A stretch of 64,000 nt of DNA from an uncultured Bacilli bacterium (GTDB lineage: Bacteria > Bacillota_I > Bacilli_A > RF39 > UBA660). Under the pieces are notes generated by a model. It did not search any database, had not been told where the DNA came from, and saw only the letters and a program-made list of their open reading frames with translations. Numbering within the stretch: position 1 is the first letter of the stretch; every line of letters begins with the position of its first letter. The position numbers and the translations under genes were made by a program. Positions 53,041-60,558 of the stretch are shown here, piece after piece. Location of the stretch: NCBI GenBank assembly GCA_910584085.1, contig CAJTZY010000001.1, positions 95,259-159,258 on the forward strand, read 5' to 3'.

Positions 53041-53997
53041 ATGAATTCTTACAAAAGGGCACAGCTACTGGTTGAAATTTACGAAAAATATACAGATTAT
53101 CAATTTATATCATCAGGAAATGAAGAAATTGATTTATTAAGAAAGTATTTAATTCGTGATATCAGATTAGTAAATGCAATTATAAGTAGTTATTCTCAAA
53201 TTGAAAATGCAGATATTCATCTAGATTCCCCAATTTCAAAATTACTTGAAGATCATAGACGTTTCAGGGAAGATTTAGATAGGAATGTTCTTGCAGAAAA
53301 TGAGTATTTAAGTGATCAATATTCAAAAAATAAAGACATCTTTATCAGATCGGCTAATTTTTATTTAAGGGATGTATATACTAATTATGACATAGATGAA
53401 AAAACTGCCTTAGATATAATATCAAAAATTACTGGTATTTCAAGAGAAAAATTAAAAGAAGCTAAGGAAAAGAAAACAGAACCGACTGAATTAGAAAAAA
53501 ATTTAGAATCTACGATAGATTTAGGAAGAAGAACATACAACTTTAAGACAGATACAATTTATAAGGAAATGCCTCTATTACTTAAAGACCTTAATTATGA
53601 GAGTTTAGATATCGAAGGAAAAATAAAAGCTATAGAACAAGCCCTAAAAATATATATAACGAGAGCCCTAGTTTTTCCAGGTGTAAGTGACCTCTATAGA
53701 GATTTTGAAAAGGATGTAGAAGATTTAATTCAAATAATGGCGGAATATTCTAATAATCCTAATAATGTGTGGGATGTTATAAATTATATTGTATGGATTA
53801 TTGGAACACTTGGAAAAAATTTTAATATTGTTTGGAGTGATGATTTGAATTTAAAAAATAAATTATGTATAGATACTGATAGAATGTTAATAGTTGTGCA
53901 TAAAAATACTTCACCTGTGGTAGTTTTCAAAACAATTTATGAAAGGTTATTTAATATTCAATATTTAGAAAAAGGCATTAGTTTAAAAAGAAAATAA
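53041..53997 (+). CDS. Hypothetical protein, 318 aa
   Basis: The family is not recognised. The gene starts behind a strong AAAGGAGG and encodes a soluble, mainly helical, charged protein. The middle (residues about 135-165) is a Lys/Glu-rich helix and linker (REKLKEAKEKKTEPTELEKN). The C-terminal half has hydrophobic patches (NVWDVINYIVWIIGTLG) but no clear membrane segment. It is separated from the biosynthetic operon by a terminator, tandem repeats and a promoter, so its link to that operon is only positional; it could be its regulator or a defence-type orphan. Confidence 0.65.
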   Translation: MNSYKRAQLLVEIYEKYTDYQFISSGNEEIDLLRKYLIRDIRLVNAIISSYSQIENADIHLDSPISKLLEDHRRFREDLDRNVLAENEYLSDQYSKNKDIFIRSANFYLRDVYTNYDIDEKTALDIISKITGISREKLKEAKEKKTEPTELEKNLESTIDLGRRTYNFKTDTIYKEMPLLLKDLNYESLDIEGKIKAIEQALKIYITRALVFPGVSDLYRDFEKDVEDLIQIMAEYSNNPNNVWDVINYIVWIIGTLGKNFNIVWSDDLNLKNKLCIDTDRMLIVVHKNTSPVVVFKTIYERLFNIQYLEKGISLKRK

Positions 53998-54114
53998 TAC
54001 TAGTAAAAGACATTTTTGATTACCAAAAGTTTAAAATTCCTATAATACATGTTAAATTAAGGATGATAACTTTTTATTTAGAATAAATTAAATTAAACAA
54101 AAAATTGTTTGTAA

Positions 54115-54139
54115 ACCCTTGAAAGAGGGTATTTTTTTT
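54115..54139 (+). terminator. Terminator after the 318-aa gene
   Basis: ACCCT (54115-54119) pairs with AGGGT (54126-54130), extended by flanking A-T pairs, followed by eight T. Confidence 0.75.
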
Positions 54140-54153
54140 ATTAATAGATAAAA

Positions 54154-54175
54154 AATCTTTAGGCAATCTTTAGGC
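54154..54175. repeat. Tandem 11-bp direct repeat upstream of the operon promoter
   Basis: AATCTTTAGGC occurs twice in tandem, 80 bases upstream of the promoter at 54254. An 11-bp period puts both copies on one face of the helix, as in sites for OmpR/PhoB-type regulators. Confidence 0.55.
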
Positions 54176-54253
54176 GACCACTCTAACGAAGTATAATTAT
54201 TTACTATTATATTAAATAATTCATTATTTAATAATATTTTTATATAAATTTAT

Positions 54254-54282
54254 TTGTTAAAATGTAACTAGTATGGTAAAAT
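54254..54282 (+). promoter_or_regulatory. Promoter of the 54-62 kb operon
   Basis: TTGTTA (54254-54259), 17 bases, TAAAAT (54277-54282), about 65 bases before the first start codon. Confidence 0.55.
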
Positions 54283-54348
54283 AATACTTGGAGAAATTAC
54301 TATAAGCTAACAATAAAAAATATAAATAGTTGAATGGTGGTATTTGAA

Positions 54349-55443
54349 ATGGAAGATAACAATGTTATATTTTTATTTAATAAAAATAAATTAATAAATA
54401 ATTTTATTGAGTATAATAAATTAGGTGTTATATATTATCCTTTAAAGACTAATTCTAATAAGTTTTTAATACAAGAAATTAATAAATTAATAGATAAGCA
54501 TGGCGGAGGATTTTTAATTAGTAATATTGATCATTTTAATAAATTAAAAAAAATTAATGTGGAATCTAGCAAAATTTGTCTTATAAATGTTTTATCTAGT
54601 AATCCATCAACGAAATATTTATATGATAATGGGGTTAGATTTTTCGTTTTTGATAATCTAGATTCTTTAAATAGTTTTGTCTCATATGCAGATTTGAAAC
54701 AATGTAAAATTTCTATTAGAATAAATACAATGGAGGTTTTTAATGACACTTTAATGCATTTGGGGGCTAGTACTGACGAATGTACAGAAATGCTTAATTT
54801 ATTAAATAATAAATGCAAAAAAGTTGGTGTAAGTTTTTACTTGCAAACTAAAATAAAAAATGAATTAAATGCAATGGGGAAAATGCTAAGTTATATAAAT
54901 CATCATTTTAATAATTTTAACTTAGATTTTATTAGTATTGCTGGAGTAAAGAAATATTCTGAACTAGATTATGAATATTTAAATAAAATAAAATTATCTA
55001 TGAATTTGGATGAAATTATTTTAGAACCTGGAAAATATTTAGTAGGAAATGCATTTGATATGTTAACAAAAGTGATAAGATTCAAAAAATTGAAAAATAA
55101 ATCAATAGTAGTAATTAAGAATGGAATATATAGTGGTTTATTAGATGTACTGCTGTATAATGAAAAATTTAAAATTTATTTTAAATCACAAAATAACAAT
55201 TATATCGAATTTAGTTATAACAAGGACACTAATCATAATTATGAAATATATATGTGTGGTGGTTCTTCCGATAGTGGCGATGTAATAGGTATAATGTATA
55301 TTAATGAAAAATATAAAGATGAAATTAAGGTTGGAACAGAAATATTAATTAAAGATATAGGTTCCTATTTTGAAGAATTTTTTATGCCATATGGTGGGGA
55401 TATTAATAAAATTTATATGGAGGTTGATAAATATGAAGTTTAA
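54349..55443 (+). CDS. PLP-dependent decarboxylase-fold protein (Orn/DAP/Arg decarboxylase 2 family)
   Basis: The ATG at 54349 behind GGTGG gives 364 aa. It has the fold-type III layout: an alanine-racemase-like TIM barrel with the PLP lysine at Lys33 (YYPLKTNSNKFL, equivalent to YAVKANxxxxxL), a GGGF turn and the phosphate-binding EPGKYLVG. A C-terminal beta domain follows with MCGGSSDSGDVI (Cys near 303), the counterpart of CxxxCDSxD in diaminopimelate and ornithine decarboxylases. The family decarboxylates amino acids at the D- or alpha-carbon. Substrate unknown. It is the first gene of the operon and overlaps the next gene by 11 bases. Confidence 0.8.
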   Translation: MEDNNVIFLFNKNKLINNFIEYNKLGVIYYPLKTNSNKFLIQEINKLIDKHGGGFLISNIDHFNKLKKINVESSKICLINVLSSNPSTKYLYDNGVRFFVFDNLDSLNSFVSYADLKQCKISIRINTMEVFNDTLMHLGASTDECTEMLNLLNNKCKKVGVSFYLQTKIKNELNAMGKMLSYINHHFNNFNLDFISIAGVKKYSELDYEYLNKIKLSMNLDEIILEPGKYLVGNAFDMLTKVIRFKKLKNKSIVVIKNGIYSGLLDVLLYNEKFKIYFKSQNNNYIEFSYNKDTNHNYEIYMCGGSSDSGDVIGIMYINEKYKDEIKVGTEILIKDIGSYFEEFFMPYGGDINKIYMEVDKYEV

Positions 55444-56308
55444 AATGTTTAGTGTTGTGGTTGGTAGTGAAGCCTGTATAGCAAAATGTCCATTCTGTGT
55501 TTCCTGTGAAACTCCAAATAAGGAAAATTTAAAAAGTTGTGAAATTAATTTTAGAAATTTAAAAATTGCAGCAAACTTGGCGAATAGAAGTAATGTTGAT
55601 ACTGTTATGCTTACTAGTAGAGGTGAACCTTTATTGTTTCCAGATCAAATAACAGATTATTTACATAATTTGAAAGAATTTAATTTTCCATTTATCGAAT
55701 TGCAAACAAATGGTATTCTATTACAAAAAAATAAAGATAAATATGATAAATATTTAAGGGCATGGTACGATGAAGGACTTACTACTATAACAATATCAGT
55801 GGTTAGTCATAGACCAGAACTAAATAGAAAAAATTATATGCAAGATAATTCTAATTACATTGATTTACCAAAATTAATTGATTATTTGCATGAATTAAAG
55901 TTTTGTGTAAGATTAACTTGTGTATGTTGCAAAAATATAATGGATAACAGCAATGAAGTTCAAGAATTTATTAAGTTTGCAAAAGAGAATAAAGTTGAAC
56001 AAGTTACACTAAGACCAGTAAATGATGAGTATAGACGTGAATCTGCTAGATTGTGGATTTTAGAAAATAAACTTACTGATGAAAATAAGAAAGATATTAA
56101 AGAGTATTTAGAATCAAATGGAACAAAACTATTGGAATTAGAAAGAATTGGTACCATTTATGATGTTGATGGACAAAATGTATTATTTTCTTTGCCACTA
56201 ACTAAGTATACACGTGATACTAATCCAGAAAACTTAAGAAACCTAATTTTCTTTCAAGATGGTCATATTAGATATGAGTGGGAAATGGAAGGAGGAATAC
56301 TTTTATGA
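55433..56308 (+). CDS. Radical SAM protein 1
   Basis: The ATG at 55433 behind TGGAGGTTGAT gives 291 aa. The CxxxCxxC motif is CIAKCPFC (Cys15, 19, 22) close to the N-terminus, with a fourth Cys25. A TSRGEPLLFPDQ segment corresponds to the GGEP SAM-binding motif, altered to RGEP, and LQTNGILL follows as in activase-like and MoaA-like members. No SPASM domain is seen. Two Cys (CVCC) near residue 162 are unusual. It overlaps the preceding gene by 11 bases and the next by 4, so the three are translated together. Confidence 0.85.
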   Translation: MKFKMFSVVVGSEACIAKCPFCVSCETPNKENLKSCEINFRNLKIAANLANRSNVDTVMLTSRGEPLLFPDQITDYLHNLKEFNFPFIELQTNGILLQKNKDKYDKYLRAWYDEGLTTITISVVSHRPELNRKNYMQDNSNYIDLPKLIDYLHELKFCVRLTCVCCKNIMDNSNEVQEFIKFAKENKVEQVTLRPVNDEYRRESARLWILENKLTDENKKDIKEYLESNGTKLLELERIGTIYDVDGQNVLFSLPLTKYTRDTNPENLRNLIFFQDGHIRYEWEMEGGILL

Positions 56309-57300
56309 AAGTGTATAATGAAAAAAGTGATAAACCAATTAGCACTTCGCTATTAAATATTATAGACGAGATTAGAAATAAAAAGAATTTTGATCCAAAG
56401 GATTATGTAGAACAAAAAACAAAATTATTAAATAGTTATATGAGTAAATTTAACTTAAAATCCTGTGTAGTAGCAGTAAGTGGTGGAATTGATTCAGCAG
56501 TTGTACTAGGAATCGTGAATTATGCCTATAGACAGGAAAATTCACCTATAAAAAAGGTTATTCCATTATTACTCCCTATTACTAAATCAACTGGTGTTAC
56601 AAATCAAGAGGAGGCAACTAAACGTGGAGAAGAATTATGTAATAAACTAAATTTAAAATCTTATATTGTCGATCTATCAAGAATTAATACAGATATTAGA
56701 AATGATTTAGAAAGTGTGTTAAAAATTACAGGCGATGATTGGGCAATAGGACAGTTAGGGCCATATAGTAGAACACCTATTTTGTATTATACGACAAGTT
56801 TGTTATGCCAAGAGGGATTTAATGCAATAATTTGTGGTACTACAAATAAAGATGAAGGAACATATTTAGGTTATATTGGTAAAGCATCAGATGGAATGGT
56901 GGATGTTCAGATTATTTCAGATATTCATAAATCAGAAGTTTACAAAGTTGGTGAATATTTAAATATACCAGAATCTATTATGCAGGTAACTCCAAGTGGT
57001 GATATGTATGATAATCGAACTGACGAAGTTGTATTTGGGGCACCTTATGATTTTGTAGAGCTATATTTAAATTATTTAAATTTTACTGACGAAAAACAAA
57101 AAGAATTATTGAGCTTATTAGATAAAGAAGCAAAAGAACAATTTGAATTTTATGCTAATAATTTAGAAAATTTACATAGATACAATTTACATAAATATAT
57201 GGGCTGTTCACCCGCTATTCATTTAGATTTATGGGATAGTTCAGTAAAAAATGGATGGGAAGGATACTATGATAGATTACAAAAAATAATGAAAGATTAA
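56305..57300 (+). CDS. NadE-type NH3-dependent NAD synthetase homologue
   Basis: A 331-aa N-type ATP pyrophosphatase. The PP-loop is SGGIDS (residues 59-64), and the C-terminal half has the NAD synthetase signature GTTNKDEGTYLGYIGKASDG followed by DVQIISDIHKSEVYKVGEYL. The enzyme adenylates a carboxylate of nicotinate adenine dinucleotide and amidates it with ammonia; no glutaminase domain is present. An N-terminal extension of about 40 residues and the insertion WAIGQLGPYSRTPILYYTTS are typical of bacterial NadE. Start overlaps the stop of the radical SAM gene (ATGA). It could act on NaAD or on a pathway-specific analogue. Confidence 0.9.
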   Translation: MKVYNEKSDKPISTSLLNIIDEIRNKKNFDPKDYVEQKTKLLNSYMSKFNLKSCVVAVSGGIDSAVVLGIVNYAYRQENSPIKKVIPLLLPITKSTGVTNQEEATKRGEELCNKLNLKSYIVDLSRINTDIRNDLESVLKITGDDWAIGQLGPYSRTPILYYTTSLLCQEGFNAIICGTTNKDEGTYLGYIGKASDGMVDVQIISDIHKSEVYKVGEYLNIPESIMQVTPSGDMYDNRTDEVVFGAPYDFVELYLNYLNFTDEKQKELLSLLDKEAKEQFEFYANNLENLHRYNLHKYMGCSPAIHLDLWDSSVKNGWEGYYDRLQKIMKD

Positions 57301-57319
57301 AAGAAAGGAATTTTATTCT

Positions 57320-59437
57320 ATGGTAAAATTATTATGGAAAGAATTAAAATTAGACGAAAAATTCAAACATACTGATGTAGACGTTGCATATAAAAACTTA
57401 AAGAATAAAACTCCCAGATCAACATTTGCTTGGAAAGTTTTAAGAGATAAGTATTATTCAGAAATATACAGAGAATATAAAGATGAAGATTTACTTATTA
57501 GAGCAGGATTTGTACCTGATCCGTTTACAATAGAAGAAATTGATTATTATAATATAAATTTATTAACAACACCTTTTGATAAACTTAAAGGAAATGTTAG
57601 TGATTTAGAAAATCCTATTGTTTTATTATCAACTGGTGGCTTTTATCCTATTCATGATGGGCATATTCAAATGATGGAGTATGCAAAGGAAATATTACAA
57701 AGGGACGGATATGATGTCATAGGTGGATATTTATCTCTTTCGCATGATGATTATATATCTACAAAACCATACTATATAAGCAATCAGTATGAAAGAATTA
57801 ATGAGGGAAGAGAAAAACTTAAGAACAATGATTGGTTAATGATTGATCCCTGGGAATCTATATATGTGCGAGCACCCATAAATTTTACAGATGTCATAGA
57901 AAGATTACAAGAATATTTGCAAAAATATATTGATAAGAGGATTAAGGTTGCCTATGTATTTGGTGGAGATAATGCGGAATTTATGTACTGCTTTAAAAAA
58001 GATGGAATTGCAGTATGCCTAAATAGAGAAGGCTCTAATAAAGTGTTTAATGAAACAAAAAAAATTAAAAATGATAATATGTATTTTATAGATAATTCTA
58101 CTCCATCATCGTTACTTTCTTCAAGATATATTAGGCAGAAACAATTAAAGGAACTTATTTCATACAAAGATGTTGGAAATTATTTAATTAGAAATGAATC
58201 ATTGTTACCGCTATCTAATTTAATTAAAAGAGGTAATAAAGAATTATTACAACAATTACAAGAAGAATTTTTAAATAAATTTATGAGATTATTAAGTAAT
58301 TGTTTTGATAATAAGATATTTATAAAAGTTATTAATATGGAATTTCAATTAAAAGATGCTTATAATTATTTACAAAAACAAAATACAATTAACTTAGATA
58401 GTTATTTCAGAGGGACTTATAATCTAGAGGTCTCAAGATTGTTTGGTGTTAGTTCATATCAGGATAAATATATAAAATTAATTGGTAGATTAGGGCATGA
58501 AACAATTAAAGAACAAGTAAGAAAAATTAAGAGTGGTAGTTATATATTAGTTGACGATGATTCAGTTACTGGTAGAACTTTAAATAGTATTAGAGAGAAA
58601 TTGCCAACTGATGTATTAATAAAAGAAACATACCTATTAGCAAATTCAATTAATGAAAAAGTTTTTGATGTAGTTGACTTAAGAGACTTTATAGTTGGTA
58701 CAAAAAATAGTGGTTTAGTTGTAAAACTACCAAATGGAATGTATACAAGAGCCCCTTATGTTATGCCTTATGTAAATTTAACCACTAGGGCAAGTATCCC
58801 ACCAAGTAAAGAACGTGATTTTTCAATAGCGATTTGGAAGATAAATAAAGAATTTTATCAACAATATGATGTTAATTTAAAATTGAAAGATGCAGATTCA
58901 AACTTTATAACATTAATGAATTATGTAGGATTTAGTAATGAAGATAAAATGGTAGATATTTGTGAATGGCATATTAGTAAACTGTCAAATGATAGATTTA
59001 GAACTGTTAAATATACTGATAAATTTAGAAATAAAATAATAGATTTTTTGAAAAGTGTCGCCATTGATGAATTTGGATTTAAAGAGTGGAAAGATTACTT
59101 GGAAAATAAATCTTTTGAACCTTATAAAAGCGATAGTTCAGAATTTTTAATAGTATTTGATAATGAAAATAATATTATCGCAACTATTGGTGCATTAAAA
59201 GTTGATGATGAAACAATTAAGTTAAATAGCTTTTACGTAAAAAAAGATTATAGATATCATAAAATAGGAACTAAATTGTATAATGAAATAATAAAATTTT
59301 CAAAAGAAATGGATTATAAATATATGATATTATGCACTTATGATAGATATGATATAGCGACTAAATTTTATCAAAAACAAGGCTTTAAAATATATAAAAA
59401 TGATGAATTAGAAAGATGGTATAAGAAGGAATTGTAG
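57320..59437 (+). CDS. NMNAT-type nucleotidyltransferase / phosphoribosyltransferase / GNAT fusion
   Basis: A 705-aa multidomain protein. After about 95 residues of unassigned sequence comes a Rossmann nucleotidyltransferase with GGFYPIHDGH (106-115) and SSRYIRQ (about 267-273), the two signatures of nicotinate/nicotinamide mononucleotide adenylyltransferases. Residues about 360-560 form a type I phosphoribosyltransferase with the PRPP loop LVDDDSVTGRTL (410-421). The last 100 residues are a GNAT acyltransferase (LNSFYVKKDYRYHKIGTKL, YQKQGFKIY). PRTase and NMNAT in one chain could make a mononucleotide from a base and PRPP and join it to AMP; the GNAT could acylate an amine. It follows the NadE-type gene by 19 bases. 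I know no enzyme with this domain order. Confidence 0.85.
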   Translation: MVKLLWKELKLDEKFKHTDVDVAYKNLKNKTPRSTFAWKVLRDKYYSEIYREYKDEDLLIRAGFVPDPFTIEEIDYYNINLLTTPFDKLKGNVSDLENPIVLLSTGGFYPIHDGHIQMMEYAKEILQRDGYDVIGGYLSLSHDDYISTKPYYISNQYERINEGREKLKNNDWLMIDPWESIYVRAPINFTDVIERLQEYLQKYIDKRIKVAYVFGGDNAEFMYCFKKDGIAVCLNREGSNKVFNETKKIKNDNMYFIDNSTPSSLLSSRYIRQKQLKELISYKDVGNYLIRNESLLPLSNLIKRGNKELLQQLQEEFLNKFMRLLSNCFDNKIFIKVINMEFQLKDAYNYLQKQNTINLDSYFRGTYNLEVSRLFGVSSYQDKYIKLIGRLGHETIKEQVRKIKSGSYILVDDDSVTGRTLNSIREKLPTDVLIKETYLLANSINEKVFDVVDLRDFIVGTKNSGLVVKLPNGMYTRAPYVMPYVNLTTRASIPPSKERDFSIAIWKINKEFYQQYDVNLKLKDADSNFITLMNYVGFSNEDKMVDICEWHISKLSNDRFRTVKYTDKFRNKIIDFLKSVAIDEFGFKEWKDYLENKSFEPYKSDSSEFLIVFDNENNIIATIGALKVDDETIKLNSFYVKKDYRYHKIGTKLYNEIIKFSKEMDYKYMILCTYDRYDIATKFYQKQGFKIYKNDELERWYKKEL

Positions 59438-59444
59438 TGATGTT

Positions 59445-60554
59445 ATGTTAGAAGAAGAAATTATAAAAAACTTTATATCTATAACTGATAAAAATTCAGA
59501 TCCAACTATTGGAAAATATTCTTCAAAGAAAAATAGTTTTTATGAAGATATTAAAAAATGGCAGTCTGATAAAAAAATAAGTGAATTAAATATTAAGCCT
59601 ATTCAATTTACATTTGAAATAACAAATAAGTGTAATTGCAATTGTAAAGATTGTGGAATGGCTGCTAATAGAATAGATACCATAAGAACAGTTATAGAAG
59701 AGTATGAATTAAATAAAATTGTTGATGATTTAAATAAAATTGGTATTCCTGCTATTGCGATAACAGGAGGAGAACCATTTTTAGAATTTAATAAAATGTG
59801 TTCTATGATTAACTATTCACAAGAAAAAGTTGATATTATTAAAATAATATCAAATGGTTTTTGGGGTAAAAACGCAGAATATTATTTTAAAAAACTTGAA
59901 GAAAATGGATTATTTAAAAATAAATTTTTTGTACCATCCCTACAAATTTCAATAGGTGAGCAAACAGTCCCACTTGAATATATTTGCAATATTATTAAAT
60001 ATGTATCTGATCATTATGATGTAAATGAATTAAATATGGGTATCATTCATACTAGAGAATCAAATTTAGAAGTATCAAAATTGATGCAGTTATACAAAAA
60101 ATACATTGAGAAATTTGGAGAATTTCCTAAAAATAGAGTTTATTTAACCGATTCTTATTATGTTAATTCAAACCCAGTGGCAACTGAAAAAATTAATGTT
60201 GCAACCGAATCTGTGTACAATGAAATTGCTCTATGTGATAATAAGTTTTGCCAAGAAATAGGTACATTTGTTAGTCCAAAAATATTTATGAAATGTAATG
60301 GTGACTGCTATCCATGTGAAGTATTTAATTTACATCAAGACATGTATTTGGGGAATTATTTTAAGGATGGACTTAATACTATTTTACAAAATTATAATAC
60401 AAATAAATATATTAGATTTATAAAAGATTATGGAACTATTGGATTTAGAGATGTTATTCCAAGAAAAGTATTAGAAAGTGAGCAATGCGAAACCCCTTGT
60501 TATGCTTGTGAATATTGTATTAAATTTTGTGAAGAAAATAAGTTAATAAGGTGA
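59445..60554 (+). CDS. Radical SAM protein 2 with SPASM-like C-terminus
   Basis: A 369-aa radical SAM protein. The motif is CNCNCKDC (Cys63, 67, 70), with GITGGEP-type AITGGEPFLEF following. The C-terminal 120 residues hold about ten cysteines (KFCQE, KCNGDCYPCEV, and ETPCYACEYCIKFC), consistent with a SPASM/Twitch region carrying auxiliary iron-sulfur clusters, as in enzymes that modify peptides or amino acids. The N-terminal 55 residues are an extra helical part. It lies 7 bases after the fusion gene. The substrate is unknown; a peptide or protein-bound residue is the family trend. Confidence 0.88.
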   Translation: MLEEEIIKNFISITDKNSDPTIGKYSSKKNSFYEDIKKWQSDKKISELNIKPIQFTFEITNKCNCNCKDCGMAANRIDTIRTVIEEYELNKIVDDLNKIGIPAIAITGGEPFLEFNKMCSMINYSQEKVDIIKIISNGFWGKNAEYYFKKLEENGLFKNKFFVPSLQISIGEQTVPLEYICNIIKYVSDHYDVNELNMGIIHTRESNLEVSKLMQLYKKYIEKFGEFPKNRVYLTDSYYVNSNPVATEKINVATESVYNEIALCDNKFCQEIGTFVSPKIFMKCNGDCYPCEVFNLHQDMYLGNYFKDGLNTILQNYNTNKYIRFIKDYGTIGFRDVIPRKVLESEQCETPCYACEYCIKFCEENKLIR

Positions 60555-60558
60555 TAAT

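Noticed and set aside
54349..55443. PLP protein as lysA, linked to dapF at 49.6 kb
   Set aside because: The active-site motif departs from LysA, and the gene is tightly coupled to radical SAM and NAD-type genes rather than to lysine genes.
56305..57300. NadE homologue as the sole housekeeping NAD synthetase unrelated to its neighbours
   Set aside because: Possible, but it overlaps the radical SAM stop codon and is followed 19 bases later by an NMNAT-PRTase fusion, so a pathway role is favoured.
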